From NCBI RefSeq assembly GCF_001417775.1, contig NZ_BBZJ01000014.1:1-64000 (forward strand): a stretch of 64,000 bases of DNA. The letters run 5' to 3'. The DNA comes from Streptomyces sp. TP-A0356. GTDB lineage: Bacteria > Actinomycetota > Actinomycetes > Streptomycetales > Streptomycetaceae. Shown one piece after another: positions 34,123 to 43,052 of this stretch (the stretch's first letter is position 1; every line of letters starts with the position of its first letter). The notes under the pieces were generated by a model that saw only the letters and a list, made by a program, of their open reading frames with translations, was not told the origin of the DNA and did no database searches. A program made the position numbers and the translations under genes.

Positions 34123-35403
34123 ATGAACGATTGGCCCGAGGGATGGTCCGACGACAGCCGCGGCAACCGCTACGGACGCGGCAGCACCAGCGCGCAGCCC
34201 GAGGGCGCGCGCGTGATGCGCCAGGTCCGGCGCGGGCCCGGCGGTCCGCGCGGCCCTCAGGCCGCACCGCCGTACGGTGGGGTGCCCCAGCAGCCGACGT
34301 ACGTGGACGGGCAGGGGTACGACGACTACGACAGCGGCTACAACACGGGCCAGGTCTACGGAGCGCCCGGAGGCGGCCCGCAGGGACCGGGTGGTGCGGG
34401 ACCGTACGGCCCGCGCTCCGCGCCGAACTGGCGCCGCAGACTCAAGTGGACCGCGATCACGCTGGTCACCGTGCTGGTGGTGACGTCCGTGGCCACGTAC
34501 TTCTGGGCCGACTCCAAGCTCCACCGCGATGTCGACCTGTCCAAGGTCATCGACCGCCCGGCCGCGGGCAAGGGCACGAACTACCTGATCGTCGGCTCCG
34601 ACAGCCGCGCCGGCCTGTCGGCGGCGGACAAGCAGAAGCTGCACACGGGGTCCGCCGAGGGCAAGCGCACGGACACGATGATGATCCTGCACACCGGCGA
34701 CAACGGGCCCACGCTGATATCGCTGCCCCGTGACTCCGACGTGGAGATCCCGAGCTACCAAGGCTCCACGTCCGGCAAGGTCTACCAGAGCCGGGGCCGC
34801 CGCACGAAGCTGAACGCCGCGTACTCGGAGGACGGCCCCGAGCTGCTGGTCCGCACGATCGAGTACAACACCGGGCTGCACATCGACCACTACGCGGAGA
34901 TCGGGTTCGCCGGCTTCGCGAACATCGTGGACGCGGTCGGCGGTGTCACGCTGACCATCGACAAGGGCTTCAAGGACAAGTACTCGGGCGCCGACTTCAA
35001 GGCGGGCACCCAGACGCTGAACGGCAACCAGGCCCTGGCCTTCGTCCGCACCCGGCACGCCTTCGCCACGAGCGACCTCCAGCGCACCAAGAACCAGCAG
35101 AAGTTCCTGTCGGCGCTGGCCCACCAGGTGGCGACGCCGTCGACCGTCCTCAACCCGTTCACGCTCTACCCGACGATGAGCGCGGGCCTGGACTCCCTGA
35201 CCGTCGACAAGGGCATGAGCCTGTGGGACCTGGCCGACATGTTCTGGTCGATGAAGGACGTCAGCGGCGGCAACGGCAAGTCCATGAACATGCCGATCTC
35301 CGGCTCGACCGGCGGCGGCAACCTGCTGTGGGACAAGAGCAAGGTCAAGACGCTGACGGACGAGCTGAAGAACGACCAGACGGTGACGGTGTCCGGGAAC
35401 TGA
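34123..35403 (+). CDS. LCP family glycopolymer transferase (LCP-5)
   Basis: ATG 34123 gives 426 residues: a Gly/Pro/Tyr-rich cytoplasmic region of about 100 residues, an anchor (WTAITLVTVLVVTSVATYFW), and an LCP domain with YLIVGSDSRAGLSAADKQK, LISLPRDSDVEIPSYQG and NQALAFVRTRHAFATSDLQ. There is no LytR_C domain. Family members use a catalytic Asp and several Arg to bind the polyprenyl pyrophosphate substrate; these segments are intact. CACACT 7 nt upstream of the ATG may be a -10 for a leaderless mRNA. A clear terminator follows at 35428-35466. Confidence 0.93.
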   Translation: MNDWPEGWSDDSRGNRYGRGSTSAQPEGARVMRQVRRGPGGPRGPQAAPPYGGVPQQPTYVDGQGYDDYDSGYNTGQVYGAPGGGPQGPGGAGPYGPRSAPNWRRRLKWTAITLVTVLVVTSVATYFWADSKLHRDVDLSKVIDRPAAGKGTNYLIVGSDSRAGLSAADKQKLHTGSAEGKRTDTMMILHTGDNGPTLISLPRDSDVEIPSYQGSTSGKVYQSRGRRTKLNAAYSEDGPELLVRTIEYNTGLHIDHYAEIGFAGFANIVDAVGGVTLTIDKGFKDKYSGADFKAGTQTLNGNQALAFVRTRHAFATSDLQRTKNQQKFLSALAHQVATPSTVLNPFTLYPTMSAGLDSLTVDKGMSLWDLADMFWSMKDVSGGNGKSMNMPISGSTGGGNLLWDKSKVKTLTDELKNDQTVTVSGN

Positions 35404-35427
35404 GCCCCGGACGTCCGCATACCGGAC

Positions 35428-35466
35428 AGGGCCCCGCCGCAGCCTAGGTTCTAGTGGCGGGGCCCT
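35428..35466. terminator. Bidirectional terminator after LCP-5
   Basis: The arms AGGGCCCCGCC and GGCGGGGCCCT form a perfect 11-bp stem, 24 bp after the stop and 28 bp from the end of the convergent VOC gene. Confidence 0.75.
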
Positions 35467-35493
35467 TCACGTGCCCCGGACGCCCCGGGAGGG

Positions 35494-35859
35494 TCAGGCG
35501 GCGCAGGCGCAGAGGCAGAACGGATGCCCCGCGGGGTCCGCGTACACCCGGAAGGAGCGCGAGCGGTCCTCCGCGTCCAGCGGCCTGGCACCGAGCGCGA
35601 GGACGCCCTGCTCGGCCGCGTCGAGATCGTCGACCACGAGGTCCAGGTGGAACTGCTGCGAGTCGTCGGGTGCCGGCCACTTCGGCGGTACGTGCCCGGG
35701 CGAGGCCTGGAACGCCAGCGACCGACCGCCGGGCACCTTGAGGTCCACCCACTCGCCGTCGCCCTCCACCGTGCCGCCGAGCACCTCGGCGTAGAACCCG
35801 GCGAGTGCGCGGGGGTCGGGACAGTCCAGGACGACGACGTCCAGCTTGGCGAGAGCCAT
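35494..35859 (-). CDS. VOC (glyoxalase/bleomycin-resistance) family protein
   Basis: This 121-residue protein has two beta-alpha-beta-beta-beta modules typical of the vicinal-oxygen-chelate fold. The first begins LDVVVLDCPDPRALAGFYAE, the second FHLDLVVDDLDAAEQGVLAL. The C-terminal DPAGHPFCLCACAA carries the usual D-P-x-G-x-P-F. This subgroup is common in actinobacteria and mostly uncharacterised. It is divergent from the CGNR regulator with a 131-bp intergenic region full of TAACC palindromes, so it is probably that regulator's target. Confidence 0.85.
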   Translation of the reverse strand: MALAKLDVVVLDCPDPRALAGFYAEVLGGTVEGDGEWVDLKVPGGRSLAFQASPGHVPPKWPAPDDSQQFHLDLVVDDLDAAEQGVLALGARPLDAEDRSRSFRVYADPAGHPFCLCACAA

Positions 35860-35903
35860 GACTTCCTCCTCGGAGTCTGAGTTACCTGTAAGGCCGAGTA
35901 ACC

Positions 35904-35916
35904 GGTAACCGTTACC
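35904..35916. promoter_or_regulatory. Palindromic operator candidate between VOC and CGNR genes
   Basis: GGTAACCGTTACC is a perfect palindrome with a central C. Additional GTTACC/GTAACC boxes lie at about 35881 and 35898, and a CTCCC/GGGAG repeat follows at about 35922-35936. The cluster lies between divergent genes, one encoding a predicted regulator. Confidence 0.5.
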
Positions 35917-35990
35917 CCATGCTCCCGTCCTGGGAGTAACGTCGCAAGCGATATCCCGAGAGATAACGTCACGGGCATGAGGTCGCAGAC

Positions 35991-36491
35991 ATGACGGACA
36001 GAGCCCCCGCTCCCGGTGGCCTCGCCCTGGTGGAGGCCCTGGTGAACACCGTGGACCTGGAGTCGGGACGTGACCGCCTGGACACCCCGGAGGGACGCGC
36101 CCGGTTCGGTGTCACGGAGAGGGACCTGGCGGGCGCCCGGGAGCTGCGGGAGTCCCTGCGCGCCGCCTGCCTGGCGCACGCGGGCCATCCCCCGCACCGA
36201 GAGGTGACGCCCCTGGGCGAGCTGCTGGCGCGGGCACCGCTGCTGGTGGCCATCGACGAGCGGGACGGCTCGGCATCCCTCGCCCCCGTCGACGGGGGAC
36301 CCCTGCTGTCCCGCGTGGCGGCGGCCGTCGCCGAGGCGCTGACGGCGGGCACCTGGCTGCGGCTCAAGGCCTGTGAACTGCCCGACTGCCACTGGGCGTA
36401 CTACGACCGCAGCCCGGCCGGGAAGGGCCGCTGGTGCTCGATGTCGGTATGTGGAGCGCGCGCCAAGATGCGACGGTACCGGGCGAAGTAG
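35991..36491 (+). CDS. CGNR zinc-finger (ABATE domain) transcriptional regulator
   Basis: The 166-residue protein has an N-terminal helical ABATE-like region (GGLALVEALVNTVDLESGRD) and a C-terminal CGNR zinc finger. The visible zinc ligands are LKACELPDCHWAYYD and GRWCSMSVCGARAKMRRYR, giving the C-x4-C ... C-x4-C pattern. The name-giving C-G-x-R is present as CGAR. These proteins are thought to be DNA-binding regulators, mostly uncharacterised. The start ATG 35991 follows an intergenic region of palindromes shared with the divergent VOC gene, which fits autoregulation. Confidence 0.85.
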   Translation: MTDRAPAPGGLALVEALVNTVDLESGRDRLDTPEGRARFGVTERDLAGARELRESLRAACLAHAGHPPHREVTPLGELLARAPLLVAIDERDGSASLAPVDGGPLLSRVAAAVAEALTAGTWLRLKACELPDCHWAYYDRSPAGKGRWCSMSVCGARAKMRRYRAK

Positions 36492-36557
36492 CCGTACGAC
36501 GCGCACAGTTGGGCACTTGCCGCTCGCCTGTCACAGCGGTGGTGCAGAATGCCACTG

Positions 36558-36598
36558 GACGCCGGTCCGGCCGACTGAGCCTCGGCCGGACCGGCGTC
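36558..36598. terminator. Bidirectional terminator between CGNR regulator and UDP-glucose dehydrogenase
   Basis: The 17-bp perfect stem GACGCCGGTCCGGCCGA / TCGGCCGGACCGGCGTC has a 7-nt loop between convergent genes. Confidence 0.85.
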
Positions 36599-36620
36599 AC
36601 TCGATGCCCCGTGCCAGGGC

Positions 36621-37964
36621 CTACGCGGTGGGACGGCCCATCGCCCGGTAGGTCCACCCCGCCCGGCGCCACAGCTCCGGGTCGAGCGCGTTGCGGCCGT
36701 CGAGGACCACACGGGAGGCGACGGCCTCGCCCAGCTCCGCCGGGTCCAGCTCCCGGAACTCACGCCACTCGGTGAGGTGCAGCACCACGTCGGCGCCCCG
36801 GACCGCCGCGAGGGCGGTGTCGGCGTACCCCAGCGTCGGGAAGATCCGTCGGGCGTTCGCCATGCCCTTGGGGTCGTAGACGGTGACCTGGCCGCCCTGG
36901 AGGTGGATCTGGCCCGCCACGTTCAGCGCGGGCGAGTCGCGTACGTCGTCGGAGTCCGGCTTGAAGCTCGCGCCGAGCACCGCGACCCGCTTGCCGAGGA
37001 ACGAGCCGCCGCCCAGCGCCTCGCGCGCCATCTCGACCATCTGGCCGCGGCGGCGCATGTTGATGGAGTCGATCTCGCGCAGGAAGGTCAGCGCCTGGTC
37101 GGCGCCCAGCTCACCGGCGCGCGCCATGAACGCCCGGATGTCCTTCGGCAGACAGCCGCCGCCGAAGCCGATGCCGGCCCGCAGGAACTTCTTGCCGATC
37201 CGGTCGTCGTAGCCGATGGCCTCGGCCAGCTTGGCCACGTCCCCACCGGCGGCCTCACAGACCTCCGCCATCGCGTTGATGAAGGAGATCTTGGTGGCGA
37301 GGAAGGAGTTCGCCGAGGTCTTCACCAGCTCGGCGGTCGGGAAGTCGGTGACGACGAAGGGCGTGCCCTCGGCGACCGGGGTCGCGTACACCTCGCGCAG
37401 CAGCTTCTCGGCCCGCTCGCCGCGCACTCCGACGACGATCCGGTCGGGGCGCAGCGTGTCCTCGACGGCGAAGCCCTCGCGCAGGAACTCCGGGTTCCAG
37501 GCCAGCTCGGCGTCCTCGCCGACGGGCGCGTGCTCGGCGAGATAGGCGGCCAGCCGGTCCGCGGAACCCACCGGCACGGTGGACTTGCCGACGACGAGTG
37601 CGGGGGCCTTCAGATGCGGCGCGAGGGAGGCGATCGCCGCGTCGACGTACGACATGTCGCAGGCGTACTCGCCGTGCTTCTGCGGGGTGTTCACGCAGAC
37701 GAAGTGGACGTCACCGAAGTCGGCCAGCTCCGCCCAGTCCATGGTGAAGCGCAGCCGCCCGCTGGAGCCCTCGATGCCCGCGACGTGCTTGCGCAGCAGC
37801 TCCTCGAGACCCGGCTCGTACATCGGGACCTCGCCCCGCTGCAGCATCTCGATCTTCTCGGGCACGACGTCGAGCCCCAGCACCTCGAACCCGAGCTCGG
37901 CCATGGCCGCGGCGTGTGTGGCGCCGAGATAGCCGGTGCCGATCACGGTGATCTTGAGGCTCAT
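36621..37964 (-). CDS. UDP-glucose 6-dehydrogenase (UDP-glucose/GDP-mannose dehydrogenase family)
   Basis: The enzyme oxidises UDP-glucose (or a relative) to the uronic acid with two NAD+, giving UDP-glucuronate for surface polymers. ATG 37964 (MSLKITVIGTGYLGATHAAA) has GGAGC upstream and gives 447 residues. The N-terminal Rossmann loop is GTGYLGATHA. The catalytic-Cys region is FGGGCLPKDIRAF (Cys about 268). The C-terminal domain begins FKPDSDDVRDSPAL. The homology does not discriminate UDP-glucose from GDP-mannose as substrate. It sits at the edge of the LCP/glycosyltransferase region, consistent with a uronate-containing wall polymer. Confidence 0.92.
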   Translation of the reverse strand: MSLKITVIGTGYLGATHAAAMAELGFEVLGLDVVPEKIEMLQRGEVPMYEPGLEELLRKHVAGIEGSSGRLRFTMDWAELADFGDVHFVCVNTPQKHGEYACDMSYVDAAIASLAPHLKAPALVVGKSTVPVGSADRLAAYLAEHAPVGEDAELAWNPEFLREGFAVEDTLRPDRIVVGVRGERAEKLLREVYATPVAEGTPFVVTDFPTAELVKTSANSFLATKISFINAMAEVCEAAGGDVAKLAEAIGYDDRIGKKFLRAGIGFGGGCLPKDIRAFMARAGELGADQALTFLREIDSINMRRRGQMVEMAREALGGGSFLGKRVAVLGASFKPDSDDVRDSPALNVAGQIHLQGGQVTVYDPKGMANARRIFPTLGYADTALAAVRGADVVLHLTEWREFRELDPAELGEAVASRVVLDGRNALDPELWRRAGWTYRAMGRPTA

Positions 37965-38088
37965 GGGGTGCTCCAGGAGGGACGGCGGTGAATCGGTGCC
38001 CGAGCATAGCCGGGGCCCTTGGCGGGCAGGTTTCCCGCTGTCGTCAAGCTCACGTATCACTCGCGTGGGCGGACCCCTAAAATTTGGG

Positions 38089-38102
38089 TTACTTAACGGT
38101 AA
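38089..38102. promoter_or_regulatory. Inverted repeat in the acyl-CoA dehydrogenase promoter region
   Basis: TTAC-N6-GTAA lies in an unusually AT-rich 30-bp stretch about 40 bp upstream of the TTG start. It may be a TetR-type operator or part of the promoter; the arms are only 4 bp. Confidence 0.3.
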
Positions 38103-38142
38103 TTAGCGTCGGCACAGCAGTGTCTTTGGAGCGTGAGAGACC

Positions 38143-39300
38143 TTGGCCGGATCGGCTGACTTCGACCTGTACCGCCCGTCCGAGGAGCACGACATGCTCC
38201 GTGACGCCATCCGCTCGCTGGCCGAGGCGAAGATCGCGCCGTACGCCGCCGCGGTGGACGAGGAGGCCCGCTTCCCGCAGGAGGCCCTGGAGGCCCTCGT
38301 CGCGAACGACCTGCACGCGGTGCACGTCCCCGAGGAGTACGACGGCGCGGGCGCCGACGCGCTCGCCACGGTCATCGTGATCGAGGAGGTGGCCCGCGTG
38401 TGCGTGTCCTCCTCCCTGATCCCGGCGGTGAACAAGCTCGGCTCGCTGCCGGTGATCCTCTCCGGCTCCGAGGAGCTGAAGAAGAGGTACCTGGCGCCGC
38501 TGGCCAAGGGCGACGCGATGTTCTCCTACTGCCTGTCCGAGCCGGAGGCGGGCTCCGACGCGGCCGGCATGAAGACCAAGGCGGTCCGCGACGGCGACCA
38601 CTGGGTCCTCAACGGCGTGAAGCGCTGGATCACCAACGCGGGCGTCTCCGAGTACTACACGGTCATGGCGGTGACCGACCCGGCCAAGCGCTCCAAGGGG
38701 ATATCGGCCTTCGTCGTCGAGAAGTCGGACCCGGGTGTCTCCTTCGGCGCCCCGGAGAAGAAGCTCGGCATCAAGGGCTCCCCCACCCGCGAGGTCTACT
38801 TCGACAACGTGCGCATCCCGGCCGACCGCATGATCGGCGAGGAGGGCACCGGCTTCGCCACGGCGATGCGCACCCTCGACCACACCCGCATCACCATCGC
38901 CGCCCAGGCCCTCGGCGTCGCCCAGGGCGCCTTCGACTACGCCAAGAACTACGTCCGGGAGCGCAAGCAGTTCGGCAAGCCGATCGCCGACTTCCAGGGC
39001 ATCCAGTTCATGCTGGCCGACATGGCGATGAAGATCGAGGCGGCCCGTCAGCTGACGTACACGGCAGCCGCCAAGTCCGAGCGGGGCGACAGCGACCTGA
39101 CCTTCCAGGGCGCCGCGGCCAAGTGCTTCGCCTCGGACGTGGCGATGGAGGTCACCACGGACGCCGTCCAGCTCCTCGGCGGGTACGGCTACACCCGTGA
39201 CTACCCGGTCGAGCGCATGATGCGCGACGCGAAGATCACGCAGATCTATGAAGGCACGAATCAGGTCCAGCGGATCGTGATGGCCAGGAACCTTCCCTAG
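38143..39300 (+). CDS. Acyl-CoA dehydrogenase
   Basis: This FAD enzyme introduces the 2,3-double bond in acyl-CoA during beta-oxidation or branched-chain amino-acid breakdown. The 385-residue protein from TTG 38143 has the FAD-binding CLSEPEAGSDAAGMKTKA and WITNAGVSEYYTVMA, the CoA/FAD motif RKQFGKPIADFQGIQF, and the C-terminal GGYGYTRDYPVERMMRDAK followed by IYEGTNQVQRIVMARNL. The catalytic Glu is expected at QIYEGTNQ. The length is normal. No internal ATG before residue 18 fits homology, so the rare TTG start is likely. It is monocistronic, with a terminator at 39329. Confidence 0.94.
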   Translation: MAGSADFDLYRPSEEHDMLRDAIRSLAEAKIAPYAAAVDEEARFPQEALEALVANDLHAVHVPEEYDGAGADALATVIVIEEVARVCVSSSLIPAVNKLGSLPVILSGSEELKKRYLAPLAKGDAMFSYCLSEPEAGSDAAGMKTKAVRDGDHWVLNGVKRWITNAGVSEYYTVMAVTDPAKRSKGISAFVVEKSDPGVSFGAPEKKLGIKGSPTREVYFDNVRIPADRMIGEEGTGFATAMRTLDHTRITIAAQALGVAQGAFDYAKNYVRERKQFGKPIADFQGIQFMLADMAMKIEAARQLTYTAAAKSERGDSDLTFQGAAAKCFASDVAMEVTTDAVQLLGGYGYTRDYPVERMMRDAKITQIYEGTNQVQRIVMARNLP

Positions 39301-39328
39301 CAAGGTTGCCCTTGACCGCGGCAACGCC

Positions 39329-39357
39329 ACGGCCCCTGGCATGACGCCGGGGGCCGT
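39329..39357 (+). terminator. Terminator after acyl-CoA dehydrogenase
   Basis: A 12-bp stem ACGGCCCCTGGC / GCCGGGGGCCGT (one G-U pair) with an ATGAC loop lies 28 bp past the stop. Confidence 0.75.
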
Positions 39358-39392
39358 TCGCGCTTGCCGTCGGTGCCCTTCGGTGTGGGGGC

Positions 39393-40580
39393 TCAGCCGT
39401 CCAGCTGTTGCAGCGTGGCGTTCGACGGGCCCCGTCGCGTCCGGAGGTCGCGGGCCACGTCCTCGGCCGCGCCCAGCACCCGTACCGCGTTCTGCCAGGT
39501 CAGCTTGGCCAGATCGGACTTCGACCAGCCGCGGTCCAGCAGCTCCGCGATCAGGTTCGGGTAGCCGGAGACGTCCCCCAGGCCGTCGGGGGTGAAGGCG
39601 GTGCCGTCGTAGTCGCCGCCTATGCCCAGGTGGTCGATGCCCGCCACCTCGCGCATGTGGTCCAGATGGTCGGCGACCGTCGCGACCGTGGCGACCGGGC
39701 GCGGGTTCCGCTCCTCGAAGGCGCGGTGGACCTTCATCGCCTCGGGGGTCGTGTCGAGGTGGTGGAAGCCGTGGGCGCGCATGTTCTCGTCCGCCGCGAC
39801 CGTCCAGTCGACGGCCGGCTGGAGCACGAACTTGGGCACGAACGTCACCATCGCCACACCACCGTTGGCGGGCAGGCGTTCGAGGACGTCGTCCGGGATG
39901 TTGCGCGGGTGGTCGCACACCGCCCGGGCCGAGGAGTGGGAGAAGATCACCGGCGCCACGGTGGTGTCCAGCGCGTCCCGCATCGTCGTCGCGGCCACAT
40001 GGGAGAGGTCGACGAGCATGCCGAGGCGGTTCATCTCGCGCACGACCTCACGGCCGAAGTCCGTCAGGCCGCCGGCCACCGGCTCGTCGGTCGCCGAGTC
40101 CGCCCACGCCACGTTGTCGTTGTGGGTGAGCGTCATGTAGCGCACGCCCAGCTCGTACAACCCCCGCAGAGTGCCGAGGGAGTTCGCGATCGAGTGACCA
40201 CCCTCCGCGCCCATGAGGGAGGCGATGCGGCCGTCGGCGCGCGCCGCCTCCATGTCGGCTGCGGTCAGCGCCCGTTGCAGATCCGCCGGATGACGGGCGA
40301 TCAACTGACTGACGCAGTCGATCTGTTCGAGCGTCGCGGAGACCGGGTCGGGCAGATCGCTGCGCACGTACACCGACCAGAACTGCGCGCCGACGCCGCC
40401 CTCGCGCAGCCTCGGCAGATCGGTGTGCAGATGCGCGTTCTGATGGGCGGAGATGTCGCGGGCGTCCAGGTCGTAGCGGACCTGCTCGCGCAGTGCCCAG
40501 GGCAGGTCGTTGTGCCCGTCGACGACCGGGAAGGCGCGCAGCAGCTCCCGGGCTTCGTCCAGCGAGGTCATCCAGGTCAC
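39393..40580 (-). CDS. Membrane dipeptidase (M19, renal dipeptidase family)
   Basis: This zinc hydrolase cleaves dipeptides, often with D-residues. The 395-residue protein has [13 protein letters not shown] (His-x-Asp metal site), MGAEGGHSI (bridging Glu), [23 protein letters not shown] and [19 protein letters not shown], all core M19 motifs. No signal peptide is present, so it is probably cytoplasmic. GTG 40580 overlaps the purE stop by 4 bp (GTGA at 40577-40580); ATG 40571 is an alternative. Coupling to purE is a Streptomyces arrangement without an obvious metabolic reason. Confidence 0.92.
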   Translation of the reverse strand: MTWMTSLDEARELLRAFPVVDGHNDLPWALREQVRYDLDARDISAHQNAHLHTDLPRLREGGVGAQFWSVYVRSDLPDPVSATLEQIDCVSQLIARHPADLQRALTAADMEAARADGRIASLMGAEGGHSIANSLGTLRGLYELGVRYMTLTHNDNVAWADSATDEPVAGGLTDFGREVVREMNRLGMLVDLSHVAATTMRDALDTTVAPVIFSHSSARAVCDHPRNIPDDVLERLPANGGVAMVTFVPKFVLQPAVDWTVAADENMRAHGFHHLDTTPEAMKVHRAFEERNPRPVATVATVADHLDHMREVAGIDHLGIGGDYDGTAFTPDGLGDVSGYPNLIAELLDRGWSKSDLAKLTWQNAVRVLGAAEDVARDLRTRRGPSNATLQQLDG

Positions 40581-41107
40581 TTCCCCGAGTTGAAACCGAA
40601 GCCCGCCGCCGATCCCTCGACCTTGGAACGCAGCCGCTTGCCCTTCTCGGCGGCCTGGTCGTTGAGGTCCTGCTGGAACTCCCGCATCCTGCCGAGGATC
40701 TCCTCGTCGTGCGCGGCCAGGATGCGGGCCGCGAGCAGACCGGCGTTGCGGGCACCGCCCACCGAGACCGTCGCCACCGGCACACCGGCCGGCATCTGCA
40801 CGATCGACAGCAGCGAGTCCATACCGTCGAGGTACTTCAGCGGGACCGGGACGCCGATGACCGGCAGCGGGGTGACGGAGGCGAGCATGCCGGGCAGGTG
40901 CGCGGCACCGCCGGCGCCCGCGATGATCACCTTCAGACCACGGTCCGCGGCCTGCTCGCCGTACGTGATCATCTCGCGCGGCATGCGGTGCGCGGAGACG
41001 ACGTCGACCTCGTACGCGATCTCGAACTCGTCGAGGGCCTTGGCGGCGGCCTCCATGACCGGCCAGTCGGAGTCCGACCCCATGACGATGCCAACAACAG
41101 GGCTCAT
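40577..41107 (-). CDS. purE: 5-(carboxyamino)imidazole ribonucleotide mutase
   Basis: This class I PurE moves the carboxylate of N5-CAIR to C4, giving CAIR in de novo purine synthesis. The 176-residue protein begins [20 protein letters not shown], the GSDSD loop that binds the ribose phosphate. [10 protein letters not shown] carries the catalytic His and [17 protein letters not shown] the CO2-shuttling pocket. The C-terminal 30 residues are Lys/Arg-rich and specific to actinobacteria. The start (41107) overlaps the purK stop by 4 bp, making a coupled purK-purE-dipeptidase operon. Confidence 0.96.
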   Translation of the reverse strand: MSPVVGIVMGSDSDWPVMEAAAKALDEFEIAYEVDVVSAHRMPREMITYGEQAADRGLKVIIAGAGGAAHLPGMLASVTPLPVIGVPVPLKYLDGMDSLLSIVQMPAGVPVATVSVGGARNAGLLAARILAAHDEEILGRMREFQQDLNDQAAEKGKRLRSKVEGSAAGFGFNSGK

Positions 41108-42243
41108 TCGGTGATGGTGCCTCTCAGATAGCCGGCAGCGTGACGGGCGCGTTCCAGCACGTCGTCGAGGTCGTCGCCGTAGGTGTTGACATGGCCGACC
41201 TTGCGGCCGGGCTTCACGTCCTTGCCGTACATGTGGATCTTGAGCTGCGGGTCACGGGCCATGCAGTGCAGATACGCGGAGTACATGTCCGGGTAGTCCC
41301 CGCCGAGGACGTTCACCATGACCGTCCACTTCGCGCGCGGGCGCGGGTCGCCCAGCGGGAGGTCGAGGACCGCCCGCACATGGTTGGCGAACTGCGACGT
41401 GATCGCGCCGTCCTGGGTCCAGTGGCCCGAGTTGTGCGGGCGCATCGCCAGCTCGTTGACGAGGACGCGTCCGTCGCGGGTCTGGAACAGCTCGACGGCC
41501 AGGTGACCGACGACGCCGAGCTCCTTGGCGATCCTCAAGGCCAGCTCCTCGGCCTTGAGCGCCAGCTCCTCGTCGAGGTCGGGGGCGGGTGCGATCACGG
41601 TGTCACAGACCCCGTTGACCTGCTGGGACTCGACGACGGGGTACGCGACGGCCTGGCCGTGCGGCGACCGTACGACGTTGGCGGCCAGCTCCCGTACGAA
41701 GTCGACCTTCTCCTCCGCGAGGACGGGAACGCCGGCGCGGAACGGCTCGGCTGCCTCCTCGACCGACCGGACGACCCACACGCCCTTGCCGTCATAGCCA
41801 CCGCGGACGGTCTTGAGGACCACCGGGAAGCCGTCGCCCTCGGCCGCGAAGGCGGCGACGTCCTCCGGGCCGCTCACGATCCTGTGCCGCGGGCACGGCA
41901 CGCCGATCGCGTCGAGCTTCGCGCGCATCACGCCCTTGTCCTGGGCGTGCACGAGCGCGTCCGGGCCGGGACGCACGGGGATGCCGTCCGCCTCCAGGGC
42001 CCGCAGGTGCTCGGTGGGCACGTGCTCGTGATCGAAGGTGATCACGTCACAGCCCTGCGCGAAGGCCCGCAGCGTCTCCAGGTCGCGGTAGTCGCCGATG
42101 ACGACGTCACCTACGACCTGCGCCGCGGAGTCCTGAGGGGTGTCACTGAGGAGCTTGAACCTGATGCCGAGCGGGATGCCTGCCTCGTGGGTCATACGAG
42201 CGAGCTGGCCCCCGCCGACCATGCCGACTACCGGGAATGTCAC
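41104..42243 (-). CDS. purK: 5-(carboxyamino)imidazole ribonucleotide synthase
   Basis: PurK uses ATP and bicarbonate to carboxylate AIR, making N5-CAIR for PurE. The 379-residue ATP-grasp protein begins [20 protein letters not shown]. It contains the ATP-grasp segments [18 protein letters not shown] and [20 protein letters not shown], the latter a PurK hallmark with metal ligands. Start ATG 42243. It is the first gene of the operon. The 11-bp inverted repeat at 42320-42342 lies in the divergent promoter region shared with gtrA. Confidence 0.96.
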   Translation of the reverse strand: MTFPVVGMVGGGQLARMTHEAGIPLGIRFKLLSDTPQDSAAQVVGDVVIGDYRDLETLRAFAQGCDVITFDHEHVPTEHLRALEADGIPVRPGPDALVHAQDKGVMRAKLDAIGVPCPRHRIVSGPEDVAAFAAEGDGFPVVLKTVRGGYDGKGVWVVRSVEEAAEPFRAGVPVLAEEKVDFVRELAANVVRSPHGQAVAYPVVESQQVNGVCDTVIAPAPDLDEELALKAEELALRIAKELGVVGHLAVELFQTRDGRVLVNELAMRPHNSGHWTQDGAITSQFANHVRAVLDLPLGDPRPRAKWTVMVNVLGGDYPDMYSAYLHCMARDPQLKIHMYGKDVKPGRKVGHVNTYGDDLDDVLERARHAAGYLRGTITE

Positions 42244-42319
42244 GTACCTAGGGTATCGGCCACGCCATGGCGGCCGGTTTCCGTCCCCCTAGGGGCTTTC
42301 TTTCCGTCCTCATGTAGTC

Positions 42320-42342
42320 GGCCGTGGGCGCCGCCCACGGCC
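42320..42342. promoter_or_regulatory. Perfect inverted repeat between purK and the GtrA gene
   Basis: The 11-bp arms GGCCGTGGGCG and CGCCCACGGCC have a single C between them. Such a near-loopless palindrome fits a dimeric regulator better than a terminator. A -10-like TAGCAT (42349-42354) follows on the plus strand. Confidence 0.45.
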
Positions 42343-42454
42343 GCTGGTTAGCATGGCGGGGTTGCCGGAACCGCTCGGCGCGCTCTGCCGACCGGCTGAT
42401 GCGACCGGCTACGACCGATACGAGACGATCGACCCGACGGGGGCTGGCGACACG

Positions 42455-42997
42455 ATGGGCAGTGGTTCCACGGGCCTGAAGGACAAGCCCCAGGGCGCGA
42501 CGCGCCAACGGTTGGACCGGATCGTTCGCGAGATCGCCAAGTTCGGCGCGGTCGGCGGGGCGGGTCTGCTGGTCAACCTCCTCGTGTTCAACCTGGTGCG
42601 CCATGCCACCGGGCTCCAGGTGGTCCGTGCCAGCGTCATCGCCACCGTCGTCGCGATCGCCTTCAACTACATCGGGTTCCGGTACTTCACCTACCGGGAC
42701 CGGGACAAGGGCGGCCGCACCCGGGAGATGATGCTGTTCCTGGTGTTCAGCGCCGCGGGCCTGGTCATCGAGAACGGTGTGCTCTACGTGGCGACGTACG
42801 GCTTCGGCTGGGACAGCCCGCTGCAGAGCAACGTCTTCAAGTTCCTCGGCATCGGTCTCGGGACGCTGTTCCGCTTCTGGTCCTACCGCACGTGGGTCTT
42901 CCGGGCGCTGCCGGCCGGGGAGGCCGTGGCGGGCGCGGAGTCGATACTCGCGGAGGCGGAGAAGCAGCGCCGCCGCGGCCAGCGCGTCGACCGCTGA
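42455..42997 (+). CDS. GtrA family membrane protein
   Basis: The protein of about 180 residues has four membrane helices (about residues 28-48, 55-75, 90-112 and 122-142). It carries the family motifs FNYIGFRYFTYRD and FLGIGLGTLFRFWSYRTWVF. GtrA proteins are thought to flip lipid-linked sugars in O-antigen glucosylation and in arabinan/wall-glycan assembly. I chose ATG 42455 (MGSGSTGLKDKPQ); the ORF is open to ATG 42353, but the likely -10 at 42349-42354 would put transcription start downstream of that codon. It ends 56 bp before the 24-bp tandem repeat. Confidence 0.88.
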   Translation: MGSGSTGLKDKPQGATRQRLDRIVREIAKFGAVGGAGLLVNLLVFNLVRHATGLQVVRASVIATVVAIAFNYIGFRYFTYRDRDKGGRTREMMLFLVFSAAGLVIENGVLYVATYGFGWDSPLQSNVFKFLGIGLGTLFRFWSYRTWVFRALPAGEAVAGAESILAEAEKQRRRGQRVDR

Positions 42998-43052
42998 CGC
43001 GTCCGTCTCACCCACTCACGTCTCGTCCGTCCATCAGGATCAGGCGGGCTTA

